DNA of 64,000 bases from Diphasiastrum complanatum. Taxonomy: Eukaryota; Streptophyta; Lycopodiopsida; Lycopodiales; Lycopodiaceae. The stretch covers positions 18,197,779 through 18,261,778 of the forward strand of contig CM055108.1 of the NCBI GenBank assembly GCA_029204225.1, in the 5' to 3' direction. The first letter of the stretch is position 1. Each line of letters starts with the position of its first letter. Both the position numbers and the translations under genes were made by a program. The notes beneath the pieces are model-generated. The model did no database searches and had not been told where the DNA came from. It saw only the letters and a list, made by a program, of their open reading frames with translations. Positions 26,101 to 40,036 of the stretch are shown here, in pieces.

Positions 26101-29100
26101 AGCAAAACACGAATTCTAGAACAGCTTAAGCTTTGCAAAGAGTATCACTTAATATGTTATAGTAAATTTGATGACGTACAGCCAAAAACAAATTTCAATT
26201 ACTTGCAACTTGGCACTGATTTTTATTCACTTTTCCATATTGTTAGAATAAAGGGTTCTGGAAACTTTTTCTCATATTTAGAATGAACCCTTGTTATGCT
26301 CAAGTAGAAATGATTGACAATTTTGCTGAGACAGCTTAACCATTTTCACAGGCAGTCCTTTGCTTGTCCTCAAGACAAGATGCATCAGAGTTTACTTCAG
26401 TTCAATGAAGATTTCACAAGCTAGTCCCACTATAAATTTCTCACTATGGAGATGGTGTGAAAATTTCCATGTTTGACTAGAGGTAAAACCATTGAAACAA
26501 ACTACGAGACCTTGCTGTATGATAGTGTGAATACAAATGAGCATCAAATCTTTTTCCTTCTCATGCAAATTGAATCATACCAGTGAAACCATGTTTTATG
26601 TTCTCATGGTAGAACCTCAAAAGTAAGATGGCACAGCATCTTCATTGCTACTGAAGTAAGAAGAAAATTCTTGCAAAAAGTCTTATTGAATTAATTTGAT
26701 AATCTTGTGTATAAACTCTCACGAAGACCAGATTAATCCTTGGTGTAACAAATCAAATTTCTAAGATTAGCTCTTTGAAAATGTTGACTGCATAAGCTAC
26801 AAGCGGGTGATTTTGATCTTAATTTCCTCGTGTAAGTACACATATGACCATGCTATAATTCCTTACATCTATAGGAGTTACTTTTGATAGTGCGCACAAG
26901 GTTGGATACTGTTACACCAACTTGCAATCACCCTTGCTTGTATTGCATAAAGATTGCATGAAGACATCAAAAGACATGACGAGGAGTACAGGGGAACCAG
27001 TGCTGCCGATTCCTCTACATAATATTCATATTTGTACACTCCATGCAGAGGTTTGTATAATAGAGAAAATAATATATCTTCACATATTGTTTGCATGGAA
27101 TACAAAACCAGAGTCATCTTCAAAGAAAGCCATTTTCAAACTAGAAGATGTTTTGTCTAAAGTTGGAATACATACAGGCCATGTCAAAATCAAGAAGGAT
27201 GACAACTTTTCAGGTAAATCAAGAAATATTTCATGTAAACCAAGCATTGGAGGATCAAAGGCTCGCATTTTTATCAAACTACTCTAAAAAACAATCCAAA
27301 ATTCAATACTCAATTTGGAAAGAAATAATAGTTGCTAGTCTTGATTTTGAAGAATGAGGTTCTACTCGGTTACAAAGCTGAAGTCTGGAAAAAGCTTGAT
27401 AACGTGATGAAATATTTACGTAAAGAAAAATTTACAAATACCGATGTGCAAATAGTTATGGACTCAGCACATTCATTCGTCGCGTGTTATGTCCATGTCC
27501 AGTATGAGGGATTAGGAATAATTCCTGACATGGATAGCCGGTTCCTCTAGTGTATATGGTTATTAGTTATGCCTCGTCATTCCGGGCTTAGCCGGTAAAG
27601 TAATTAATAATCATATGAGGACGCAGACCTATAATTGGACATAAGAGCACTTGCATGGTGTTTGACTGCTATAATGCAAGAGTAGGAGGTCAATTGCTTA
27701 TTCAGGTTGCATGGGGATCCTAAGAGGAATATTCTCTCCTCATGGGAGAGAATATATACTATGGAAACTCGCCCATCTCCCTATTGGAATTTCTGATTCT
27801 ATGAGCCAGGATCCCCTCCTCTCTTGTATTCATTCACCTTGGCTTGGGGGTGAAATGGTTAGGGTATTAACTAGCCATTTCCTGTTGGTTGGGTGTCCTT
27901 TTGGTTTGCATGTGATAGGATTATTGAAGATCTTCACTTGGCGATTGTTACACCGCGTCCATTCTTTGACTTTTTATTATGCATAAGCAAGCCTATGGGC
28001 CCTTATTATTCATGTACTGGCCTTTGGCCCTATCTGGTCACATTTTTAGGACTTGGTCATATTGATTTGGAGTGGGGGTCCTCCTATTGGGGGGCGCACT
28101 AATTTTCCCTCCAAATTTTTTGCCTCCCTCTATTTTTGAATTCCTACTTTGGGGTTCATTGGTAGGGTATATATAGGGTAGCATTGTAGTCTTTTATTCA
28201 GTTGATGATGATTGCTCTTCTTTAGCCTCATTCAATATTCTCTTTTCCATGCTTTCTAGCCCAAGTCCTGCTTTCTAGCATAGCTAGTGAATCTTAGCTT
28301 GTAACTCAAATGATACAAAAAAACAACTACTGAATTTGTTCATGTAGTTCAGAGTGAATGGGGAGCAGATCACGTAACTCATTACATGGTAAAATTCACT
28401 ATTTGCTTCACTTTTCCAATGTGCAAACCAGACTCCAATTATTTCTTATAAGCTATGCTATTATCAGTAATTTCTACGAGTGGTCAAATTTCTGGAATGA
28501 CATGCATTGACTATCTTATAGGTGGTTGAATCAAGATGTCCAGTTTTTTAACCACAAAGCACAAAGTTTCTTTATGACATGAACAAAACTTGCAATGAGA
28601 ATTATAAAAATTTCATATACTTAGGTGAGCAATGTTTTATGGTACCTTTCGAATCGCCTTTTCGAACCGTGTTTGAATCGGGAAAGAATCGGCTTCTCCA
28701 GGTTCGAACCGGCGAATCGATTTTAGGGTTTTTTTCCACCCCCTCCTTAGTTTCTACCCTTCGATTATGTCAAAAAGAAGTGCTTTCTTAGTGTTAATGG
28801 GTAACATGTACATTATAATTCACGATTAATCGATAGTGAAATTTGAATCATGACATGCAACTCCTAAGTCTTGTTACCTAACAATACATGTCACCTATGA
28901 TTTAGGGTTCTTGATCCATTTGTTGCCCGCAGTTTTAGCTATGATCTATCTGATATCATTTGTGACATTAGCTAGTAACTGCCAACTTCGATACATGAGT
29001 AGAAAGATTGATCATTGTTACTCGTCACTCAAAACATTAATGTCACACCATACATAGTAGAATGTACAATGAAACTTTTCAATTAAGTTTTTTTTTTCCG

Positions 29101-32100
29101 ATTCGAACCGGGCCGATTCGAACCGGCGGTACGAACCGCGGGTCGACACAACTATGTAGGTGACAATTTTGCATCAATAACTCCTATGGCTTAGACTAGT
29201 TGTGGCGCAGGCATCCCAAAGGGAGCCAGGAACCACGACTTAGCTTCTTAGCTTTCAACTCTTGCTATCCAAACCCACTTGACATACAAGCAGCCAACTC
29301 GCCCACAACGATCAGACTTACCCAACTTGAAGTTTGGAAACCAACATTGAGATCCAACTTGGCGCCATGCCAGACGGGGGTCCCGACCGGGGGTCCAACT
29401 TGGTGCCATGCCATGCCCGACATACATCAAACTGAACTAACTCGAAGCTTCGTTACAAACGAGTAACATCCATTCCAAGCAAGTCGTCTGACTTACATCA
29501 GACTTAACCAACTCAAAGCTTCATCACGAGCGCTGGAAGCCAACTTGGCGCCACGCCAGACTGGACAGCCATAAACAGGTAACTTCCACCCAAGCAAGCC
29601 ATCCAACTCAGCCGACAAGTTAAAGCCCGTTCCCCAAGAGCTTAACCCATTCATGTTCATGCAAGGAACACTCATAACCACAAGTTGCGACAGATATGAA
29701 GACAACCAGTTCCTGGACCGAATGGTCCTGACGGCATAGCGCTGGCATCCCGGGCTATTACCCTCAGCTAAGTGCAGATCAAAAAGATTTGAAGCGGCCT
29801 TACAATTGGCGCTCTTACCGAACATTGAAACTCAGAAGGTAATCAAAGTCAATTTGAGGAAAATCCCACTTTATTAATAAATCTGAGAAGGTTACATTTC
29901 AAGTGTGTGACTGACCCTAGTCTCCGGGGTGCTGGCATGCCAAGGCGGGCGCCAGGACAACATTCCAACAAAGGAAGCTGAGACTTGGTTGGAGCTCGCC
30001 CTGAGTTGCAACCCGCATTCCCCTATAGTCTTGGTGGAATTTGCCACCTCCCCTCATACCAAGTGCTGGCCCAAGCTAGTAAAGCACCATTTCTCTCTCT
30101 AGAAAGTCATTTTCTCTCTCTAAAATTTATTGATCCCCAGGTTTCGTTTAATCATGCCTAGATCGTGTGAGGTGATTGCACATCGATCCAAGCTCTCTGG
30201 ACTTCGCTAGAACCGATCAAAGTTTTTCAGCCATAGGAACTTGGCGCCGGCTGGATTCTGGTCACAGTGGCGCCGGGAGCAGCGTCGGCGCCGGTGGCAC
30301 CGGGGACAATGCTGGCGCCCGTGGCGCTGGAAGTAAAGCTTGTAAAGGTAGCTTTACAACACTAGTTTGTGTGATTGAGTGCAACAGAATAGCACATCTC
30401 ATGGTGTTTTCAGCACTTAAGACCTGAAGTAGACATGAGTTTTGAAAACAAGAAAAAAACTGAAGATAAATATATAGATTTGTGAATTTAGCTCTGAACA
30501 GTGCCTAAATTGGAAAGCTTTCTCAAATGTCATGAATGTTGCTAGTGCATTTATTAATATAAAAGAATAGTTCCATGCCGTACTCTAGGGTTAGAATGCC
30601 AAAAAACATCTATGAATTTTGGCCAAGGTTCTCTATATTGAAATCTCACATGACTCAAGTGATGCAAATGTTGACTCTACTTATTTCTTGGTTAGTGTAG
30701 GAGATCTAAGGGCATGAGCACAATATACCAATATAGGCCCCTATTGGGCCAAAAGACAATATTTCATTATTGGCCCCAATAATCACTTCAAGGGCCCTGA
30801 GTACAGTTAATTGTTGGATGGGCCCCCTGGTAAGTCGCAGGTCCATCTGGATAAGGCCCGGTAACATTAGCCCTACTTTTGATGCAGCTTTCTGGATATA
30901 AGGGCCTCCAGATCAGTATACAGACGGTAACTTGAACAAAAAGCACAATTTATTAATGCTATTGTTCTTGAATCCTTTGCAGGAGACTCTACTCCATTTC
31001 CTTGTAGGGTCGATGTGCACTGATCTCATAGGAAGCTATTGATGTTCATATAGTGTTCTTAGTTGGAGATTGTTGTCGATGCATCATCTACTGTTTACTT
31101 TTGGCTTGAGAATTGTTCATAACTGGTTGCCACTTATCTCCATCTAATAGTAATCCCTTAGGCCATTTTTTTAGCTTGCAGGTCTTTGCTGAGCAAGTCC
31201 CTCAAGGGCTCAATGAACCTGATTCTACGCTCTTTTAGTCAAGGGTCATTGGCCATGAGAAAAAATGAAAAGTAAGGCCAGAAAGCAATAATTGAAAGGA
31301 TCATTTCAATATAGATAGAAATAATGAACTTTACCCTTGCGTTAAGCCGGGGATGTCAACTGTGTACACGAATGGCTCACTGGAACTCAAACCCATCTCG
31401 ACTGTTGGTATTGGAAGGTATTTAAGCAACTGCAACTTTTGAAAAGACTCTTCAGTTCCGATTGAATCAGACCTCCAGCCACCAAATTGTTCTTGAACTA
31501 ACTTTTTTACTGATGAGGCATCAAAGTCCCCCCATATTCCTAACACACCTGCATGCGGACTAAATATAGCAAGTTGTTGTTAAATTTAAGGTCATACATG
31601 TTACTTCGAACTGTAAAATTAAATTTATTGCAAGAAGGCATCTATGTTGTCATTCTCTCAAGATAAGAGATATCACTGAAATCTATATTCTCACTTTAAA
31701 TGGTCATGGATGAAGGGATTGCTACTACAGTGTTTGATCTGTAAGTCCAATTCTCATGGTCTCTCTCTATCAGATACAGATGAGAGAATTGACATGGAGT
31801 GTACTTAGATCAGAATGCAAAAGAGACATCTCCACCTATGGGTATCCTAAAATATTCGACCATCGATTGTACCTTAACAAAATCATGTATTTCTGTACCA
31901 CATCTACTTAGCAGACTTCATCTTCATCTTTATTCACACCATGTCAGCACGACAACAAGGGGCTATATTAGTAGTGATAACAACAATTTATGCTTGTTAA
32001 TAGTAGTTCTCAAGTGCTTCAATTTGAATTTAATAGCCTCCAACAACACTTCGATCTTTTAGAAAAGCTTTGTGAAAATTCTGGTTTAATGGGAAACATT

Positions 32101-35100
32101 AGTAAAACTAAGGCAATGCTTTTTAATTAAAGAAAATAGGAGATCCTCTATTGCTATATGATGAGGAGCATGTGGAAGTATCTAGAGAGTACAAATACTT
32201 TGGGATAGAGATATCACATAACTTGAGATGGGACTCTTGTGCGGACAAAAGACTTGTGCATGGCTAGAAGTCATTCTAATGAATGGAAACTGCTTGCAAA
32301 AAACTATAAATTTGGAGATGGGAGAAAAAGATAATGACATTGGTGGCTCCAGTTTTTTTATATGGATGCGAAATACGGGGGAAGTGCAGCATTGCTCACA
32401 CCAAGTGGGCTGAAATCAAAAGAATACAAAAATATTTCTTTGCTCTATCCTATTTGGCTGAAACGAATGCGGCTCCGACCTTAATGGCAGGTGGTAGGCT
32501 AGTTTTAGGACATCTGTTAGGGACATGCAGCAGTTATTAAAATGATCAACTACATCAAAAGGGTAGAAATATTGGATGATGTTAGGTTATGTAAGGTGGT
32601 TATACATTGTTGCATGCTCCCTCAAAGGCTAAAAAGTTGGATGGTGGCTGGGCATTTCAAAATGGGTTTCCTTTTGAAAAACTCGCATAAAGAATGTATT
32701 AATAAGGAGCTGAAATCATTTGTACATACTAAGTTCAATGAGGGGTTATGGAAGCTTCCTTTGATGCGGAAAATGGAGTAGTATAAAGAATGTTTCTACC
32801 CTACAATAGAGGCTCCTACTCAATGCCACATTGTTGCCGATATATCTACAAAGAAAAAGCAAGCCATTTCACTCCAAGGACAAATTCTCATGAATTATAG
32901 TGGGAAACGAGAAGATGAAACACTCTGAAGACACCTTGGGAATGCACATGCTCTCCTTGAAAGAGTGAGAGTATTAAGACGAAACCCATTGGGCAACGGC
33001 TTGGACACTACATGGTGCACAAAGCGGGATCACACCACTTTGATAATTCATTTTACTTCATCAACTATCCACAGGGATGCTTTACGGAAAAGAGCTAAGC
33101 TGAAAGACACGCGAATTTTTATGGATGACAATCTTACATATATTTAGGTGGACGAATGACGTCAAGCCTTCCAAGAAAGCTAAGACGCCAGGTCGACGTG
33201 TGATTTACCGAGATGGGCAGGTTCGCTATCTAGATAGTGCACCGGGCAGCTCTCTCCAATAGGGAGTTAGGGTCCCCGAGAATGGGAGCATCCCGGGGCC
33301 CTATCCACACCACTTACATATTGGAGCTTGGAATTCTAATGGTATCCATTCTTCGACCACTACTGGAGATCTTATAGATTTCAATACTGGGAGAGATATC
33401 TTATTTTTTATGGAGACACATGAGAGCCAAGTTAGAGGACCACCTACATTCTCGAGCTTAAGATGGAATTCAATATATTGGACAGAGGCGAGATCTGCAA
33501 GTGGTAGAGGTTCGGGAGGGGTCGCATGCATATACAGAGAGTCATTGCATCCAATCATGGAGTTCATTAGGCATGATGAGTCTGCATGGTTTACTTGAGT
33601 TCACCTCACAAGGCGTGGTATTGGATTGGACAAAGATCTCTTAATTGCGGCTTGCTACTTTCCCCCAAAGTCTTCTTTGTTCATGAAGGGCATTAGTTTT
33701 CCTTATGTTGATCCTTCCACTGACATTGTCAGATTCTCAAATCGAGTGCATGTTCTTCTTACTGGTGATTTTAACGGCAGAACCACTACGAGATAGGTTG
33801 ATTTTCATGATGTCGTTGACCAATTACGCATACGGGCCACTGATTGTGATGACATGGGAGTTACCAAGACCTTAGCCAATCCACTTAGGACCTATCATTG
33901 GGTATGGTGAGTATTTGTTGCAATTAGGCACACATTTATAGTGGCCTAGCTTGAGCAGTATACATGCATCCTCATAGTGGTGGGTGCAGTGTAGTCGATC
34001 GACTACCTCATGGGGTCAACATCCTTCATTCCATTGATATCACACTTCTAGATCCTCCCTACTACTCTTTCTGATCATTCACTTTTGTCCTTTCACCTGG
34101 ATTCTATCCCGACCTCACAATCTCTGACTCTCTGCCACATTCCCTCTATGATTGCACACCCAGATATACCTTCGCCCACCCCTAAATTGTGACTTACAAG
34201 GAGGCACTTACTTTGCTACTCCATCATTTCCTACATGACAGCTTATTGGAGTCACAGGCCAACTTCCTCACCACTTCACTTCACACTGCAATACAGTAAC
34301 CTTTCCATCGAAACCCTATAGACGCACATCCAAATCATCTCATCCTATTCGGCCTCCCCGATTTGATGACGAGTGTCACTCTTTACATCTCCGTGTTGTT
34401 CAGGCACTCCTTCCAGTGTTTCATCGAAACGCATTTCGAACGCTGAAACGGGTTCGAAACGGAACGTACGAAACGACCCCGTTTCGAAACGGCGTTTTGT
34501 TGTTCGAAACGACTGGTGAAAAATCGCAAATTTTTTCGCGATACAGCGGGTGCCCGAGAGGTGGGTGTTTTCACTTTTTGGCATGTTAGAAAAATTTGAG
34601 AGAGAGAAAGAAAGAAAGAAAGAAAGCTTTATTAATGTCTTTTCCATGCCAAAAGGCATATAAGACTAGTAAATGTACATGTCAAGTATGTGGTAACCAT
34701 AGGAGCGTATGAAACGTCTCCAAAACAGTAACAAAGTAGCAATCTAGAGCTAAAGCTATAAACTGAAATAGATGTGATGCTATTAGAAACATGTGGGAGC
34801 ATGTATACTGCTAACAGTCATGAGTGAGATATGACGTTATCATCTAGTCCTGTCCTGCTGGTGCTGATGATATAGAAGGATGTAATACGGCCTGTGGCAT
34901 GAAGGGCCACTGGTGGTCTCTGACGTCGTCTGAGAGGATGAAGAGGTCTCCTCGTGATAGGTCGAGTAGCTCGTGCTGCAACATGGGTATGTGTGGGACA
35001 CTGTCTCTGGTCTCTGTGGGCAAGTAGGTCATTATCATCATCGTCACCGTCATCAAAACGTCCTCTCCTCCTGGAGAAGAAAGAAGTGATCTGAGGCTGA

Positions 35101-38100
35101 GAAACCTGACTCGGCTGGGCTGTCTGATACAAATCCTGTCGTAGTATAAACATCTCTCGTATCATGAGTGCCGCGCATCGGGAATCCTCATAAGCTATGA
35201 GCGATCGCAAGGTGACAGGTGTGTCTCGGAACAAACAGTGGTATCTCCCTCTGATCTCGTAATATACCGGGCACCTAAAGATAAAGTGCTCCTCTGACTC
35301 CACCTCCTCTAAAGAGCATAACTGGCAAATCCGCTCCTCTCTCGGGGTACCCTGGAATCTACCAGTCTCAATAGCCAACTGATGTGATGATACACGGAGC
35401 TGTCCCAATGTAAATCTGAGGCAATGTGATAGTCTCGAGTCCAAATAATGCGGTAAGACCGGGACCCCTGCTATGTCAAGCTCAATAAAATGAGTCCAGT
35501 AGTAGCCGGGTTTCACCCCAAGCTGTCGCCCCCAAGTGCGGTCGAGATATGCCCGATATAAGATGTGCCTGATATACTAATGAGTACCTGAGGGGAGCTC
35601 TGTAATGGAGATACCAAATGACTCAAGGAGGAAATGGGATGCCTGAGAGAACCACGATAGTCGATAGCCCTGGTCATGAAGAAAGTGTGAGGAGACCAGT
35701 GCTGTCTGTGTATATCTCATATCCTCATCGGGCAGAGCCTGGATTCTCTGAATGTATGTGATAAGCTGGAACGCGGCATATATCTGAATGGGTGGAACGG
35801 CAAACTCTGCAAGAAGGATCTCATGTGGAACCGAGGGCTTCGCCTGAATCATACGGGCTAACATGGTGGTCTGCAATCGTGAAATGCTGGCCCAGTGTGA
35901 TGAAGGGAGGCCGATGCACCATGTCTCTGCTGCATATAAGGCTGTGGGGATGACAATAGTATCAAAGAGTCTACACTTACTGCGAACATCTCGGATGAGC
36001 TTCCTGAAACAGAACCGCTCAAGCTGAACAAGAGAGGAATGCCCCTTCCCAAGTCGGGTGGTGGCAGCTTGCCGCATGCTGAAGGTAGGACCAGAGAAGA
36101 GTATCCCCAAATAGGTATAAGAGGAAACTACCTCTAAGGCCTGTCCATCTAAGATGAGCTCCTGGCGCTGCATGAAGGCTCGAGAAGTGTTGAAGACCAT
36201 AACCTTGGTCTTCGCAGTGTTCACCCCCAACCCCCATCTGGTACAAAATCCCTGTAAACAATCCAGCTGCCTCTGCAAACCCTCTCTGGTCGGGGATACT
36301 AGTACTACATCATCCGCATAAAGGAGAATAGCAATCAGAATGGTGCCAAGTCTACAGCCACCCCCGCCACACTGTGAGATGACTCGCTCTAACTCATCAA
36401 TATACAATCCAAAGAGAACCGGTGAAAGAGAGAACCCTTGTTTCACCCCAATGGTGCTCCAAATGTGATCAGATAAGCCACAGCTATGTCGGAAACATCC
36501 CAAGACCTTCTCATAAAGAGCCATCACTGCTAAAACAATATATGTGGAGAAACCAAGGTCACGAAGTCTCTGAATGAGCAGGGAGCGTGGTACAGAATCG
36601 AAGGCCTTCCTGAAATCTACAAAACAGCAGTAAACCCTCTCTTTCCTGTGCTTAGCTTCCTCGATCAAGGCTCGAAGTGTAAAAATATGGTCAGTGGTAG
36701 AATAATGAGATCGGAAACCTGCCTGCCCCAATGCATGTAATCTCCGAGCTTCCGCCTCTGAACTCACTGTAGACTGGAGTATGGTACCATAGAGCTTCGT
36801 GAGAACATGTCCGATCATGATAGTGCGGTAATTACCAGGGATCATGGGATCACCATTTTTATGAATAGGGTGGATGATGTTGGTGCACCAGGATGAGGGG
36901 AAACCAGAGACAACGGCGGAATTGAGGAGAGTGGCTAGTGTGGGAGCAAGGAGGTCGGAAGCATGGGTTAGGAGTTCAGATTCAAGGTCTTCGATATCTC
37001 TTGCTTTATGGGACTTCATTCTCTTGATGGCCGTAAGTACCATGTCAGATGTGAAGAAGGTGAACTCAGAGGGGCGTGGGGAGATAGAGATGGGTGCGTC
37101 AGTGGGTATGGTATATAGTTTGGTAGCGTATTCGGTCCATATGCGAAGGTCATCCAGGAGGGGTGGTGGAGCACGAGGGATAAACTCACGCCAAAAGGCG
37201 CCTGAAGAGGAACTAAAGAGAAGATCAACAAGACGCGTTCCTTCGGAGTCATCATATATACGCTTTTTTCGGCGGAGTGTGCGACGGTAAGAGTGCCTGG
37301 CGGAGTGGAGGAGATGAGGATCGTGAGTGCGGGCATGGGTGACAAGCTGACGAAGAGAGCGACATTCAACATCATACCACGGGGGGTGTGGGGGTCGTAT
37401 CGATGAGGAGCGGGTGCCTCTGCTTTTATGGGGTTTAGATGGAAAAGTAAGGGAAGCAGCGGTATGAAGAGAAGTGCTAAGAAAGGCAGCTTGAGTCTCG
37501 ACTCTACTATCGCGAGGGAAGGAATGGAGCAATGAGGTTAGGAACTCCTGGTAAACTGGTGTAAAGAGAGAACTGAATGTATACTTGGGTGCCCGTGTAA
37601 GCAGGGGGTGTGAGGATGGTTGGGGAGGTGGGAGGCGGCCGATAGCGAAGGAGAGAAAGGAATGATCAGAGAGAGTGGTGGGAGATACATGAAAATCAGA
37701 TATGAGAGGTATGGAAGATGGTGATCCCATGAGATAATCCACAACACTATGTCCACCACTGTGAGGGTGACAAGTATAACTGCCAGATTTTGGCCAACAA
37801 GTTAGGCCATTGTAAATGGCTAACTCATGGGCCTCTCCAAACTGCAATAAATGCTCACCGTAAGGGGTAGTGGGTCCCAAGCTGTCCTCTGAAATCCTGG
37901 TAACTCCCATATCATCGCTGTCAAGGGCATGAACGCGGAGCTGGTCGGTGATGTCATAGAACTCTGATTGTCGTGAAGAGGTTCGGGCATTAAAATCTCC
38001 AGTGAGGAGAATATGCCCCCGCTCTGCGAATCTGATGATATCAGGTGATAAATCAAGGTAGGGTGAACCTGTGCCCTCAGCAAAGGACGAAGACTCTGGA

Positions 38101-39997
38101 GGAAAATAACAGGCCGCCACAAAGAGGTCCCTGTCCAACCCAATATCCTGCCCAGTAATATGAATCCATATATACCGTGCATGCTCGTCGTGTCTGATGA
38201 ACTCAATGCTCGGATGAAGAGACTCTCTGTATAAACATGCAACACCTCCGGATCCACGACCGCTAGCTGATCTAGTCTCAAGTCTGTACACAGAATCCCA
38301 TCTGTATCCTGGAAAAATAGGTAATCCTCTCTCCTGACTCTCATGAGTCTCCATAAAGAGCAGCAAATCTCTGTCAGTGATGAAATCGATCAAGTCGCCA
38401 GCAATGGAGGATGAGTGTAAACCATCACAGTTTTATACTCCAATCTGGAGATGGTGTGGGTGGGGCCCTGGGGCACTCCCAAACCCGGGGACCCCAAATC
38501 CCTAGCACTAGGAGCTGCTAGGTGCGCTGTCAAGAAAACGCACTCGTCCATCTCGGTAAATGACTCGTCTGCCAGACTCACGGGCTGCCTGAAAGGCCTT
38601 ACGCCTCTCCTCTACCTGGATATATGTGAGGTCGTCGTCCATGTAGATAGTGGTACCACGTAGCTTAGCTCTGCACCGCAAAGCATCTCGACGACTCTCG
38701 AGGGAGGTGAAACGAAGAATGAGTGTGGCTGCATCTCTAGTGGTCCTCCATGCGGTGTCTAACCCCTCTGTCCTGTGCCCGAGAGTGATGTCGAGAAAGC
38801 GTTTAGCTTCAGCCAATGCATCTTGTGTATGTAGAACTCCACGAACTCTAATATTGTGGGATTTTTGGTCTCGAGATTTCTCTTCCGAGATGGTGGCTGA
38901 GATAACTGAGGAGATGGGAGCGCTGGGTTTGGTGCCCTTTTTCAAAACTGATGCCCAGGAAAGGGCCTCTTCGTGTTGCTTCTCAATCTTGGTTTCTAGC
39001 TCCCGTAGCATGTTGGTGGTGGATTCCGAAGCTGCGGCCTGTTTGATTCCGATGGATTGTTCGAGTGAGACAACCTTGGACTGCAATAGCTTCTTCTCGT
39101 TGACCAAAGAAGTAACCGTTCCTTTCAGCTGTGAAATTTCATACCGCAAAAATTGGACATCTGCCTTGAATTGATCAATCTGCCAAGATGAGAAAAGTTC
39201 AATTGATTTAGAAGGCGTATACGGAATATTGGCTGTAGACTGTGGTGCCGTGAAGGAGGAAGAGTGAGCAATGATAGGTGTGGGAAGAATAGGGTTAGAA
39301 GACAGAAGAGGAGCTGAATCAGGGGAGCAGCCATCAGAGAGGGGGGTGAGAGTTGTAGTAGGAGAGGGAGATGGGTCATCAAGGGGGTGAGGTGAAGTGG
39401 CAACGAGGGGGGGGGGGCTGGAATGACAATGGGGTGAGGTGAGAGATCAGCGAGGGGGTGAGGTGAGGGGGGTGACAAGGAGGGTTCAGCGAGGAGGATG
39501 GGTGAGGGGGTGGCAGCTAGGAGATCAGGGAGGTCAGCGAGGGGGGGGGATGGAGCAGCGAGGGGGGAAGGGGAAGGAACAGCGAGGGGGTTAGGAGAGG
39601 GAGCAGCGAGGGAAGGGGCAACAAGGGGGCAAGAAGGAGCATCGAAGGAGGGGGCAGCGAGGGAACGAGCAGCAGCGAGGGAAGGGGCAGCAAGGGGAGA
39701 AGAAGGAGCAGCGAGGGAAGGAGCAGCAGCGAGGGAAGGGGGAGGGAAGGAGCAGCAGCGAGGGAAGGGGCAGCGAGGGGGGAAGGAGCAGCGAGGAGGT
39801 TACAGGAAGGGGCAGCGAGGGAAGGAGAAGGAGAAGGAGCAGCGAGGGAAGGAGAGGGAGCAGCGAGGGGGTTAGGGGAAGGGGCAGCGAGGGGAGGTGA
39901 GTGTTGAGTGAGGGAGGTGAGTGAGGAGGTGGCTGGGGATCGTGCTGATCTACGAGCAGGGGCACGAGGAGGAGCTGCCATGGAGCAGTGAGGGAAG

Positions 39998-40036
<39 letters not shown>

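Noticed and set aside
30176-30427. Gly/Ala-rich 83-codon frame
   Set aside because: GC-rich GGCGCCGG repeat near an LTR-like block; no family recognised.
36874-37290. 138-codon plus-strand open frame
   Set aside because: Antisense shadow of the LINE ORF2 between endonuclease and RT.
39498-39875. Plus-strand Gly/Ala/Glu/Arg-rich open frame
   Set aside because: Antisense product of the tandem repeat in LINE ORF1; no start context or domain.
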